NCBI RefSeq assembly: GCF_011751075.1
Contig: NZ_JAALLN010000001.1
Span: forward strand, 62,001 to 126,000
DNA from: Flavobacterium poyangense
Lineage (GTDB): Bacteria; Bacteroidota; Bacteroidia; Flavobacteriales; Flavobacteriaceae
Direction: 5' to 3'
Length of the DNA stretch: 64,000 bases
Positions 1-8,591 of the stretch are shown here, in pieces. The number at the start of each line of letters is the position of its first letter. The first letter of the stretch is position 1. The translations under genes were made by a program, and so were the position numbers. Under the pieces are notes generated by a model. That model was not told the origin of the DNA. It saw only the letters and a program-made list of their open reading frames with translations, and made no database searches.

Positions 1-50
1 ACAATTAATTCGTGAAAATTCGTTCAATTAGTGGCTATTTTTTTTACTAC
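1..50. repeat. Edge fragment of dispersed repeat family B
   Basis: The window opens with an AATTCGTG...TTCAATTAGTGGC stretch followed by a T run. The same wording ends the repeats at 3474-3741 and 25452-25592, so this is probably the end of another copy cut by the window edge. Confidence 0.5.
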
Positions 51-85
51 CTTAGCTCAAAATATAACAGTAAATATCTCTAAAT

Positions 86-562
86 ATGTTTCAGAAAATT
101 ACTCTTTTAGCGCTTTTATTAGCCTTTGTCTCCTGTCAGAAAAAAGCAACTGCAGAAAAAGATAAGATCAAAATGGCCGACTGGCTCATCGGAAACTGGG
201 AAAATACTTCTCCGGATGGGGTACTTACCGAAAACTGGCAAAAATTAAACGACAGTACTTTTAGCGGAGCTTCTTACTTTATAAAAGAAAAAGACACAAT
301 CCATTTTGAAAGTATTCTTTTGGCACAATTGGGAGAAAACCTAACATACCAAGCAACTGTAAAAGGACAGAATGATGGTAAAGCGGTTTCCTTTCCTTCT
401 ACAATTTCAAACGAAAAGCAATTAGTTTTTGAAAATCCGAAACACGATTATCCTCAGAGAATCACTTATACCAAAGGGGCTAACAATACAATGACCGCCG
501 AAATTTCAGGAAAACTGGAAGGTAGATTGACTACAGAACGGTTTATTATGACTAAAAAATAG
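86..562 (+). CDS. DUF6265-like lipoprotein, function unknown
   Basis: A 158-residue exported protein. The N-terminus is a short lipoprotein signal peptide with a lipobox ending in FVSC at residues 14-17, so the mature protein is probably membrane-anchored. The rest is one small globular domain that begins ADWLIGNWEN and contains a FENPKHDYPQRI motif. That pattern is typical of the lipocalin-like DUF6265 family found in many Bacteroidota; no enzymatic role is established for it. A rho-independent hairpin follows at 583-607, so the gene looks like a single transcription unit. Family assignment is from recalled motifs and is moderately sure; function is unknown. Confidence 0.75.
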   Translation: MFQKITLLALLLAFVSCQKKATAEKDKIKMADWLIGNWENTSPDGVLTENWQKLNDSTFSGASYFIKEKDTIHFESILLAQLGENLTYQATVKGQNDGKAVSFPSTISNEKQLVFENPKHDYPQRITYTKGANNTMTAEISGKLEGRLTTERFIMTKK

Positions 563-582
563 CCTTGTTCTATAAATTTCTA

Positions 583-607
583 AGAAGCCCTTGAGGCTTC
601 TTTTTTT
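583..607 (+). terminator. Rho-independent terminator after the DUF6265-like gene
   Basis: AGAAGCC at 583-589 pairs with GGCTTCT at 595-601, followed by seven T residues. It lies 21 bases after the stop codon. Confidence 0.8.
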
Positions 608-620
608 GTCTATATTTTAA

Positions 621-767
621 AACCGCAAAGTTCGCAAAGTATTAGTCTTTTGCACGCAGATTTTGCAGATTATAGGGATTATTTTATCAGAGCCATAAAA
701 CAAAAATATCCGCATAATCTGCAAAATCTGCATGCCTAAAAAAACTTTGCGATTTTGCGCCTTTGCG
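621..767. repeat. Palindromic repeat family A, copy 1
   Basis: Inner arms at 652-673 and 714-735 pair over 22 bases with one mismatch (core GCAGATTTTGCAGAT). Outer arms rich in CGCAAAG lie at 621-640 and 744-767. Further copies are at 16018, 38686 and, embedded in a tandem array, 54636. This fills most of the 421-base gap before the first receptor gene. The weak open frames here are by-products of the palindrome. Confidence 0.8.
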
Positions 768-896
768 AGAAAAAATTCCCCTTGCGTAAAACCACATAAA
801 CTTGCGGTGCAAAAAAGCAACTAAAGTTTATTCCTACTTTAACATAAACAAAATCAACATTTAACAATTTCACCACCATTTTTTAAACAATAACAA

Positions 897-952
897 TTGT
901 TAAAATAATATTAATTTTTAAATTTGCTCAGTTTTTATTCATTCTAAATAAG
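897..952 (+). promoter_or_regulatory. Promoter and putative metalloregulator operator of receptor 1
   Basis: A TTG (-33) at 897-899 and TAAATTTG (-7) at 919-926 are separated by 19 bases, matching the Bacteroidota housekeeping promoter. Just downstream, TTATTCATTCTAAATAAG at 935-952 is an imperfect inverted repeat whose TCTAAATAAG half also occurs before the other receptor genes. Its place near the start of transcription would suit a repressor. The -33 lies within a 12-bp palindrome, TAACAATTGTTA (891-902). Identity of the regulator is inference. Confidence 0.6.
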
Positions 953-983
953 AACAACTTAAAACCAATTAAAAAAATACCAA

Positions 984-3410
984 ATGAATTATCTAAACCC
1001 CAGAATTCAACAAAATCTTTTTGTTTTTTTCTTATTTCTATTTTCTTTAACTACTATTTCTGCCCAGCAGTCTTTTGGAAGTATAAAAGGAACCCTAACT
1101 ACTTCTGACGGGGAAAAGGCAGAAAATGTTTATTTGAACTTAAAGAATTCAAAATATGCCACTACTTCCAACGAATACGGTGCATTTGAACTCAACAGAG
1201 TAAAACCAGGAAGTTATACTTTACAAATTTCATTGGTCGGCTATGAAAAGCTGACACAAGAAATAACCGTTACCGAAAATCAGGTTACAACCTTAGAGTT
1301 ACAATTGACCGTTTCTAACAAACAGTTAAAAGAAGTTGTAATTACAGGAAACAGAGGAAAAGCTTTTCCAAAGCAAAGTACTTATGTTTCTAAAATGCCT
1401 TTAAAAAACATTGAAAATCCACAGGTTTATAATATCGTTTCTTCTGAAATAATGAAAGAACAAGCCATTACAAGTTATGATGATGCTTTAAAAAATGTTC
1501 CCGGTATTCAAAAACTTTGGGAATCTACCGGACGTGGTGGCGATGGAGGATCTTATTATACGTTACGCGGTTTTGAAGTTCAGGCCAATATTGTAAACGG
1601 ATTACCGGGCTTAACAAACGGAAGTCTTGATCCTGCTAATATAGAGCGAATTGAAGTGATCAAAGGACCATCCGGAACTTTATTCGGAAGCGCTTTGATT
1701 AGTTATGGTGGTCTTATTAATACGGTTACCAAAAAACCATTTACCGGTTTTGGCGGAGAAGTTTCGTATACAGCCGGAAGTTTTGGTCTAAACCGAGTAA
1801 CGGCAGATGTAAACACTGCTTTGGATGATAATAACGCTATTTTGTTTAGAGTGAATACTTCCTACCAAACAGAAAACAGCTTTCAGGACACAGGCTTCCG
1901 TACAGCTCTTTTTGTGGCTCCTTCCCTATCTTATAAAGTAAATGATAAATTGTCTTTCCTTATCAACACTGAATTTATGCAGGAGGAAAAAACAACACCA
2001 TCTATGTTGTTTTTGGGAAGAGATGAACCTTTGCAATTTGCCAACCTTGGGGAGTTAAATTACAACACCGATCTATCTTTTTATACTAATGATTTGTCTA
2101 TAAAAAATCCTCGTTTTAGCTTACAGGCTCAAATGAATTATAAAATCTCTGATCAATGGACTTCACAAACGGTTTTGTCCAGAGGTTCGTCTAAATCAAA
2201 TGGGTACTATTCTTACATTTATGATAATGAAGACGGAAAAAAAGATTTTGCCCTATGGATCAGCGACCAACAATCGCAAACCACTACAACAGATATACAA
2301 CAAAATTTTATAGGCGATTTCAAGATTGGAAACCTGCGCAATCGTATAGTCGCCGGTCTTGATTATTTTGAAAGAAATGTAAACTCCGGAGGATCTGGAT
2401 ATGCAAAACTTTATAATATTACTGCGCAAGGAGAAATCAGACAATTTGATCCTTTGGCTCCAAATTATCTGACTCGATCATCAGTTAGTAGTCTTCTTTC
2501 TAAAGAAGGTCCGCAAAACTATAACCAAAAAGATGCAACCTACAGTGCCTATGTTTCAGACGTGCTAAATATTACGCCAACTTTATTAGCAATGGCCAGT
2601 TTAAGAGTTGATTATTTTGACACAAAAGGAGACATCAAAAACGACAAAGACGATTATAATCAAACGGCTTTATCTCCAAAATTCGGATTGTTGTATCAGC
2701 CTATTGAAGATCAATTAGCTTTATTTGCCAATTATATGAATGGTTTTAGAAATGTTGCCCCTGGCAGTACTATTGATGCTAACGGAGATGTGCAACCTAA
2801 AACTTTTGAACCGGAGCATGCCAACCAATTAGAATTTGGAGTTAAGGCCAATCTTCTTTCTGACAAATTAAATGCAACAGTGAGTTTTTATAACATTAAT
2901 GTAGATAATTTAGTTGTAAATTCTAATACTATCAGCACTCAGGGAGGTTCAGCAAGAAGTAAAGGACTTGAATTTGATCTGAATGCTTCTCCAGTAAAAG
3001 GATTAAGCATCATCGCGGGATACAGCCACAATGACAGCAAAATTACTAAAGGAAACGCAGGTGATGTCTGGCTTGAAAACGGAAAAAGACCATTCTGGTC
3101 CGGACCAAAAAATCTGATCAATCTATGGGCTACCTATAAATTTGATTATGGTACGCTTGAAGGATTTGGTTTAGGATTTGGAGGAAATTATGCCAGTGAA
3201 AATGCTATTTTGGACAGTCCAAAAACGGGCAAATTTGTACTTCCGGAATATACCGTATTTAATGGTTCTGTTTTTTATAGTTCAACTAAATTCCGTGTGG
3301 CTTTAAACCTTAATAATATTGCTAATAAAGAGTATTTTAATGGTGGCTGGTCTACGGTTAATCCGCAAAAACCAAGAAATTTGGTAGCAAGTTTCTCTTA
3401 TAAGTTTTAA
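984..3410 (+). CDS. TonB-dependent siderophore receptor 1
   Basis: Outer-membrane receptor of 808 residues that would import a ferric siderophore using TonB energy. The signal peptide ends near residue 28 (TTISAQ). Residues about 31-110 form a carboxypeptidase-regulatory-like beta-sandwich, common in Bacteroidota receptors. The plug follows (about 120-245), with the characteristic RIEVIKGPSGTLFGS and GGLINTVTKKP strings. The remainder is a beta-barrel that ends in the aromatic SYKF. It is clearly paralogous to receptor 2 (4934-7336), with matching plug and barrel strings, and the two flank an AraC-type regulator. A strong terminator follows. Substrate cannot be read from sequence; the neighbouring esterase and PepSY genes favour a siderophore. 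Confidence 0.93.
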   Translation: MNYLNPRIQQNLFVFFLFLFSLTTISAQQSFGSIKGTLTTSDGEKAENVYLNLKNSKYATTSNEYGAFELNRVKPGSYTLQISLVGYEKLTQEITVTENQVTTLELQLTVSNKQLKEVVITGNRGKAFPKQSTYVSKMPLKNIENPQVYNIVSSEIMKEQAITSYDDALKNVPGIQKLWESTGRGGDGGSYYTLRGFEVQANIVNGLPGLTNGSLDPANIERIEVIKGPSGTLFGSALISYGGLINTVTKKPFTGFGGEVSYTAGSFGLNRVTADVNTALDDNNAILFRVNTSYQTENSFQDTGFRTALFVAPSLSYKVNDKLSFLINTEFMQEEKTTPSMLFLGRDEPLQFANLGELNYNTDLSFYTNDLSIKNPRFSLQAQMNYKISDQWTSQTVLSRGSSKSNGYYSYIYDNEDGKKDFALWISDQQSQTTTTDIQQNFIGDFKIGNLRNRIVAGLDYFERNVNSGGSGYAKLYNITAQGEIRQFDPLAPNYLTRSSVSSLLSKEGPQNYNQKDATYSAYVSDVLNITPTLLAMASLRVDYFDTKGDIKNDKDDYNQTALSPKFGLLYQPIEDQLALFANYMNGFRNVAPGSTIDANGDVQPKTFEPEHANQLEFGVKANLLSDKLNATVSFYNINVDNLVVNSNTISTQGGSARSKGLEFDLNASPVKGLSIIAGYSHNDSKITKGNAGDVWLENGKRPFWSGPKNLINLWATYKFDYGTLEGFGLGFGGNYASENAILDSPKTGKFVLPEYTVFNGSVFYSSTKFRVALNLNNIANKEYFNGGWSTVNPQKPRNLVASFSYKF

Positions 3411-3431
3411 TTCATTTTAACTTAAATATAA

Positions 3432-3476
3432 AACCTCGAAATCCTATACCATTTAGTGATTTCGAGGTTTTTTTTT
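3432..3476 (+). terminator. Rho-independent terminator of receptor 1
   Basis: AACCTCGAAATC pairs with GATTTCGAGGTT across a 15-base loop, followed by a T tract. Confidence 0.85.
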
Positions 3477-3741
3477 GCCACAGATTAAAGGGATTAAAAC
3501 GATTATTTGTTAGTCTAAAAAAACAATTCGTGCAATTAGCGGCAAACTTTTTTGCTCACAACCAAATTTATTTATGTGTAAACCTAAACTAGATCATTGA
3601 ACAGTGAATCAGAAAAAAAATCCTTTAAATCTGTGAAATCTGTGGCTATTTTTTTTTTGCCACAGATTAAAAAAATTAGAATGATTATTTGTTAGTCTAA
3701 AAAAACAATTCGTGCAAATTTGTGCAATTAGCGGCAAAACT
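3474..3741. repeat. Dispersed repeat family B, two copies
   Basis: Two near-identical blocks (3474-3552 and 3654-3741) start with GCCACAGATTAAA and end with ACAATTCGTG...TTAGCGGCAAA. Between them lies an inverted segment with TCTGTGAAATCTGTGGC (ends near 3645) that can pair with the start of the second block. A third full copy is at 25452-25592. The repeat fills the 335-base gap between receptor 1 and the regulator; no gene is seen in it. Confidence 0.8.
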
Positions 3742-3745
3742 TTTA

Positions 3746-4735
3746 TTACTGTTTCAATTTACTGGGCAAATAGCCAAATGTCTTTTTAAAAGCAACGGTA
3801 AAATGATGTTGATTTTTATACCCCAATTCCTCAGAAACAGCACAAATCGCATAGTCTTTTTCTACCAGTAATTGTTTAGCATACTCCATTCTGACAACTG
3901 TCAAATAATTAAACACTGTTGTATTGTACACTAATTTAAAATACTTTTTAATCTTAAAATTATTCAGTCCAACCTGAGCTGCGATGCCCGCCAGTGTTAG
4001 TTTCTCTTTAAATTGCGTTCTTAAAATATGCTCTGTTTCCAGAATTTTTGCATAATCAACGGCACTTATTTCAACGTTTACAGAAGTATTTTCCTCTTCA
4101 TTGATAATCGTAAACAAATACGAAAGAATCTCTACAATTTTCGATTCTAAAAATGCCTTTTTGATCGCTCCCGAATACGAACATTGCAAAATATCCTCAA
4201 TCAAAATTGTCAGTTTAGGCGAAATACTTTTACTGGTATCCCACATAACGTAGGCGGTCTGATTTGTTATTGCGTCTGCCAGTAGTGGTATTGTTGTTTT
4301 TAAATTAGGATAAAACAACTTCTCTAAATACTCTTCTGTAAACGTAATTTCGAGCGTTTTTCTTCTTTTGGTTCTGTAGTTCAGGACACCTTTTATTTTG
4401 GGCAAATAAAACAGATTATAGTGCCCTTGCGGAATGTAAATTCCTCGCTGAGATTTATCTTCAGGGCAATACTCGTTATCCCCTTCCATTTCGATATGGA
4501 GCTTTACAAACGAAAAGTCATGTTCGACTTCAATAGCATACGAATCATTCTCCATGGTTAGATCTCGCGCTACCACATGAATTCCGTTAAGCATAATATC
4601 AGTAATTACACCTTTGATTCCTTTGTTATCAAAATTTATCTTTTTCTCAATAAGATCTTCTTTATTAAACCGAATAGGATCATTTACTACCACCACTTCT
4701 TTTTTGAAGATATCGCTTCTCATCATTGTTTTCAT
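3746..4735 (-). CDS. AraC-family transcriptional regulator, PchR/YbtA-like
   Basis: A 329-residue regulator. The C-terminal 95 residues are a two-helix-turn-helix AraC domain, with the usual LAGIAAQVGLNNFKIKKYFK first motif and the AICAVSEELGYKNQHHFTVA second motif ending FGYLPSKLK. The N-terminal 230 residues have the layout of PchR/YbtA regulators, which sense ferric siderophores and activate the cognate receptor gene. The gene is divergent from receptor 2 and follows receptor 1 tail-to-tail. Direct repeats suited to an AraC protein lie in the divergent gap at 4834-4865. Start could be four or five codons later, at Met4 or Met5. Regulation of the adjacent receptors is inferred from position. 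Confidence 0.9.
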   Translation of the reverse strand: MKTMMRSDIFKKEVVVVNDPIRFNKEDLIEKKINFDNKGIKGVITDIMLNGIHVVARDLTMENDSYAIEVEHDFSFVKLHIEMEGDNEYCPEDKSQRGIYIPQGHYNLFYLPKIKGVLNYRTKRRKTLEITFTEEYLEKLFYPNLKTTIPLLADAITNQTAYVMWDTSKSISPKLTILIEDILQCSYSGAIKKAFLESKIVEILSYLFTIINEEENTSVNVEISAVDYAKILETEHILRTQFKEKLTLAGIAAQVGLNNFKIKKYFKLVYNTTVFNYLTVVRMEYAKQLLVEKDYAICAVSEELGYKNQHHFTVAFKKTFGYLPSKLKQ

Positions 4736-4833
4736 TGGCCCTTTATTTCAATTTTTTTATCGCGTAAGATAGTGCTTACATTCCCTTTAACCTTTGCAAC
4801 TCCCTGAGGCTAGGCAAGTTTCACATAATCCCT

Positions 4834-4865
4834 TTTGCGTTTATATTAATCCTCTTTGCGTTTAT
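4834..4865 (+). promoter_or_regulatory. 21-bp-spaced direct repeats, candidate AraC-family site
   Basis: TTTGCGTTTAT occurs at 4834-4844 and again at 4855-4865, exactly 21 bp apart (two helical turns). A partial third copy, TTTGCGTAAAA, overlaps the -7 element. They sit just upstream of the receptor 2 promoter in the gap shared with the AraC-type gene. Confidence 0.5.
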
Positions 4866-4884
4866 TATGTTTTTATTAACAGAT

Positions 4885-4927
4885 TACTTTTGCGTAAAAT
4901 TATCAATTTATAACTAATCTAAATAAG
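4885..4927 (+). promoter_or_regulatory. Receptor 2 promoter (-7) and TCTAAATAAG site
   Basis: TACTTTTG at 4885-4892 fits the TAnnTTTG element. TCTAAATAAG at 4918-4927 matches the putative operator found before the other receptor genes. No good -33 TTG is seen at normal spacing, which fits dependence on an activator such as the divergent AraC protein. Confidence 0.55.
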
Positions 4928-4933
4928 GATAAA

Positions 4934-7336
4934 ATGTTTTTTATTAAAACCAAAACAAAAAAAATGTTAAACAAGCTATTTTTAGGAGCAATACTGCTTA
5001 CTCTGTCTATGACACAGGCATTTGCACAACAGAATACCGGTTCGATAAAAGGAACCGTAATCACAGCAGATGATCAAAACGCTGCATCGGTAAATGTAAT
5101 TATATCTGAATTAAAAAAGTCAGCAACTACAGATGAAAATGGAGTATTTATTTTTCACAAAGTACCAACAGGAACCTATCACATTGAAATTAATATGGCG
5201 GGACATACGCCATCAAAACAAGAAGTAACAGTAACTACAGGAGAAACTGCAGCAGTTTCTTTTCAACTTCAGTCTTCCTTAAAAGAATTAAATGAAGTGG
5301 TTGTAGTCTCTGCTGCTAAAAAATTCGCAGAAAAGAAAAGTGAATATGTTGCAAGACTTCCTATTAATAATCTTGAAAACCCACAGGTTTATACGGTAGT
5401 ACCGAAAGAACTTCTTCAGGAGCAAATCGCAGTTGATTTCAGAAGTGCATTAAATTCAGCACCGGGATTAAATAATGTGACTCAAAGTTTAGGATCAGGA
5501 GGAATTGGTCTGAGTATCAGAATGCGCGGTTTTAGTGGTGCCTCTGCTGCAGGATCTATCCGAAATGGAATGAATACCAACTGGGTAACTTTAAGTGACC
5601 CTGTAAATCTGGAAAGCATCGAAGTCATAAAAGGACCATCTGCGACATTATTCGGATCTGCTTTAACAACTTATGGGGGGCTTATCAACCGTGTAACCAA
5701 AAAACCATTTGAGTTTACAAAGGGAGAAGTGAGCTACACCACAGGAAACTGGGCACTAAGTAGAACGACTATCGATTTTAATACGCCTTTGAACGAAGAA
5801 AAAACAATGCTTTTTAGAGTAAATGCTGCTCTTGACAATCAAAAAACATGGCAAGATCAGGGGAAAAGCAACACCTTTATAATTGCACCTTCGTTTACCT
5901 ATAAAGTAAGCGATAAATTAACTTTAGATTTTGATGCTGAATTGTATAAAGGGAGTCGTAACTCAAGCTGGATAGGTCTTGGATCCGGAAATCCAACGGC
6001 AAAAAATATAGATCAATTGAATTTTGATTTCAAAAAATCATACACATCAGACGATTTACAATCAGAATCTAAAAACACCAATATTTTTGCCAGAGCGACC
6101 TACCAACTATCTGATAATTGGGTTTCGCAAACCAATTTTTCAAATGCGTATACAGATAACAAGGCCAACTATTTATTTTTATTATTTAATACCGCAGCCA
6201 ATAGCGATATAACTTTACAAAGAAGGTTAATGAACATTAATAGTGTTTTTAAAACAACACAATTGCAACAAAACTTTGTCGGAACATTTAAAACCGGTAG
6301 CATAAAACACCGTGCCTTGATTGGACTTGATTATACTTACATCAGCACCAACGACAACAGATGGACTATTAATTCATACGATGCTGCAGCCGGCAATCCT
6401 GCACTTGCAATCAATGGAAATGCTCCATTTATCAATATGGAGAAATACAAACAGATGATTGCAGCTCTACCGGCTCCAAGTGTAGTTGGTAACAGAGATT
6501 TTAGAACCCTAAGTGGTTATGTATCCGATGTAATAAACTTTACCGACCAACTTATTGCCATGGCCAGCGTGCGTGTTGATCGTTATGAAAACAAAATTGC
6601 AAAATACAATCAGATTGCTGTTTCACCAAAAATGGGCTTAATTTATCAGGTTGTCAAAGACAAAGTGTCCTTATTCGGAAATTATATGAACGGATTTACG
6701 AATGTAGCTCCGGGAACTACAGCTGCAAATCCAACGGAATTAACTGAATTCAAACCGGAACAAGCTAACCAAATAGAAGGTGGTGTGAAAGTTGAATTAT
6801 TAGGAGGAAAGCTAAACGGAACCTTAAGTTACTATAATATTGAAGTAAAAGATAAAGTACGTACGGACCCAACCAACAACTTGTATTCGATTCAGGACGC
6901 TACGCAAAAAAGTAAAGGTTTTGAGGCTGACTTAATCGCAAATCCAATTAGAGGTTTACACATTATTTTAGGATACGGTTACAACGAAAGTAAATTTACC
7001 AGAACAAATGCAGCAACGCAGGGAAAAACACCTTACTCTACTCCTGCCAATGTAGCGAACCTTTGGGTTAGTTATAAAATATTAGATGGAAAAGTAAAAG
7101 GACTTGGTTTTGGCTTTGGAGGTAATACACAAAGCGACACCTTTATAAATGACACTAATACTTTTAAAGTAAACGGCTATACCGTAATGGACGCCACTGT
7201 TTTTTACGAAAGACAAAAAGTTAGATTGGGTCTGAAATTGAACAATATTGCAAACAAAGAATACTGGACGTCTGATTACTGGGCTACTATGATGCCAACA
7301 AGACATTTAGTTGCTAATCTTTCTTTCAAATTCTAA
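4934..7336 (+). CDS. TonB-dependent siderophore receptor 2
   Basis: Receptor of 800 residues, paralogous to receptor 1. The signal peptide ends near MTQAFAQ. A carboxypeptidase-regulatory-like domain follows (about 40-115), then a plug with IEVIKGPSATLFGSALTTYGG and a barrel ending LSFKF. I kept the start at 4934 because AAGGA lies five bases upstream; the Met at 4964 gives a tidier signal peptide and is the alternative. It is transcribed away from the AraC-type regulator, whose likely sites lie in the shared gap. A hairpin terminator at 7361-7402 separates it from the PepSY gene, so downstream genes are reached by readthrough or their own promoter. Likely role is ferric-siderophore uptake. 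Confidence 0.92.
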   Translation: MFFIKTKTKKMLNKLFLGAILLTLSMTQAFAQQNTGSIKGTVITADDQNAASVNVIISELKKSATTDENGVFIFHKVPTGTYHIEINMAGHTPSKQEVTVTTGETAAVSFQLQSSLKELNEVVVVSAAKKFAEKKSEYVARLPINNLENPQVYTVVPKELLQEQIAVDFRSALNSAPGLNNVTQSLGSGGIGLSIRMRGFSGASAAGSIRNGMNTNWVTLSDPVNLESIEVIKGPSATLFGSALTTYGGLINRVTKKPFEFTKGEVSYTTGNWALSRTTIDFNTPLNEEKTMLFRVNAALDNQKTWQDQGKSNTFIIAPSFTYKVSDKLTLDFDAELYKGSRNSSWIGLGSGNPTAKNIDQLNFDFKKSYTSDDLQSESKNTNIFARATYQLSDNWVSQTNFSNAYTDNKANYLFLLFNTAANSDITLQRRLMNINSVFKTTQLQQNFVGTFKTGSIKHRALIGLDYTYISTNDNRWTINSYDAAAGNPALAINGNAPFINMEKYKQMIAALPAPSVVGNRDFRTLSGYVSDVINFTDQLIAMASVRVDRYENKIAKYNQIAVSPKMGLIYQVVKDKVSLFGNYMNGFTNVAPGTTAANPTELTEFKPEQANQIEGGVKVELLGGKLNGTLSYYNIEVKDKVRTDPTNNLYSIQDATQKSKGFEADLIANPIRGLHIILGYGYNESKFTRTNAATQGKTPYSTPANVANLWVSYKILDGKVKGLGFGFGGNTQSDTFINDTNTFKVNGYTVMDATVFYERQKVRLGLKLNNIANKEYWTSDYWATMMPTRHLVANLSFKF

Positions 7337-7360
7337 TACAATCTTAATTTGTTTTTTTTT

Positions 7361-7402
7361 CCAAGCTGGTCTATCGTTTACGAAATGCCAGCTTGGTTTT
7401 TA
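7361..7402 (+). terminator. Hairpin terminator between receptor 2 and the PepSY gene
   Basis: CCAAGCTGG at 7361-7369 pairs with CCAGCTTGG at 7388-7396, followed by TTTTT. It lies inside the longest possible reading frame of the next gene and argues for that gene starting at 7415. Confidence 0.8.
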
Positions 7403-7414
7403 TCGTTTTATATT

Positions 7415-8584
7415 ATGACTAACAATCCCATTAAAAGAACTGAAAAAAAAGTTAAACAAAAAAGCAGATGGAGCAAATTAAATCATTGGCTTCATTTATG
7501 GTTAGGACTAAGTTCCGGTATCATCGTTTTTATCGTTTCGCTTACCGGAATACTATTTATTTTCTGCGATGATATTATCGACGGTTTAGCTTACGATGCC
7601 TTATACGTAAAAGAAGTTAAGGAACAAAAACTTAGTCCGGAAGAAATCATAAAAGCTTTTAAAAAACAACGTCCTGATCGAAAAGCAAGTTATTTCATTA
7701 CCTATCGCGATCCGAAACGAAGTATAAAACTGGCTTCTTCGACCAAAGAAAGAGATTTGCAATTCTCATGGATTGATCCTTATACGGGAAAAGTTCTGAC
7801 TTCGGGAAAAGCTTATGATTTCTTTTATGTGGTTGCGCATGTACACAGTGGTGAAATGCCATTTGGGAAAGTGGGGCATTTAATTGTAGAAATTGCAGTA
7901 TGGATCTTTCTAATCGAACTGATCACCGGAATTATCTTATGGTGGCCCAAAAAATGGAATCGCTCTACAAGACTTCAGAGTTTTACCATAAAGAAAAATG
8001 CCAGTTTTAAGCGCCTTAATTACGATCTGCACAATGTTCCCGGTTTTTACAATTTACTACCGGCTCTGCTCATAACTATTACAGGCTTAGTTATTGTCAA
8101 TAAAACGCTAAACAAAACCACGCACAAAGTATTTGATGGATTCCCCCGCTCCTACGCAGCAATGCGCGATATCAAGCCGGAATATGACAGTACCAAAACA
8201 TTTGCAGACTTAAGTCCAATAATAGAACGTCTGTTTTTAAAAGATGCAGCTATAGAACAAGTTAAACTTTCGATAGCAACAAAAGACAGCATCACAAGTC
8301 TGTCCGCAGTAGCAGCCTCCGATATTGGTTTAAAAGGTGTTCAAAACGGAAAGACGTTTTCGATCAACCGCTACAGTGGTCAGGAAATTGAAATCCCGGT
8401 AAAAGTGATGAACGGCTTATACATTGATGAAACAACTATGAATCTCCACATTGGCTTTTGGGCCGGATGGCTTGGAAAAATTTTCACTCTGATCGTCGGT
8501 ATAGTCTGTATGTTTCTGCCCATAACAGGATTCTTAATTTGGTACGGTCGCCAAAATAAAAAGAAAAAAACTTCACTTAATTAA
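7415..8584 (+). CDS. PepSY-associated TM protein, putative siderophore reductase
   Basis: A 389-residue inner-membrane protein of the PepSY-associated TM family (PiuB/FoxB-like). Members sit beside siderophore receptors and several are thought to reduce ferric siderophores. Four hydrophobic helices are visible: after WSKLNHWLHLWLGLSSG near the N-terminus, around IAVWIFLIELITGIILWWPKKW, around LLPALLITITGLVIV, and at the C-terminus (GKIFTLIVGIVCMFLPITGFLIW). The histidine-rich contexts NHWLHLWLG and HVHSGEMPFG are possible haem or metal ligands. I chose the start at 7415 because the reading frame upstream (to 7349) runs through a terminator hairpin. The esterase gene follows after seven bases. 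The reductase role is inference from family and context. Confidence 0.85.
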   Translation: MTNNPIKRTEKKVKQKSRWSKLNHWLHLWLGLSSGIIVFIVSLTGILFIFCDDIIDGLAYDALYVKEVKEQKLSPEEIIKAFKKQRPDRKASYFITYRDPKRSIKLASSTKERDLQFSWIDPYTGKVLTSGKAYDFFYVVAHVHSGEMPFGKVGHLIVEIAVWIFLIELITGIILWWPKKWNRSTRLQSFTIKKNASFKRLNYDLHNVPGFYNLLPALLITITGLVIVNKTLNKTTHKVFDGFPRSYAAMRDIKPEYDSTKTFADLSPIIERLFLKDAAIEQVKLSIATKDSITSLSAVAASDIGLKGVQNGKTFSINRYSGQEIEIPVKVMNGLYIDETTMNLHIGFWAGWLGKIFTLIVGIVCMFLPITGFLIWYGRQNKKKKTSLN

Positions 8585-8591
8585 TTAAAAA

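Noticed and set aside
617..820. Open frame of 67 codons on the minus strand
   Set aside because: It lies entirely in a palindromic repeat (family A copy 1) and its translation has no coding character.
7349..7414. N-terminal extension of the PepSY protein
   Set aside because: It contains a rho-independent terminator hairpin and encodes no part of the conserved domain; the Met at 7415 fits the family.
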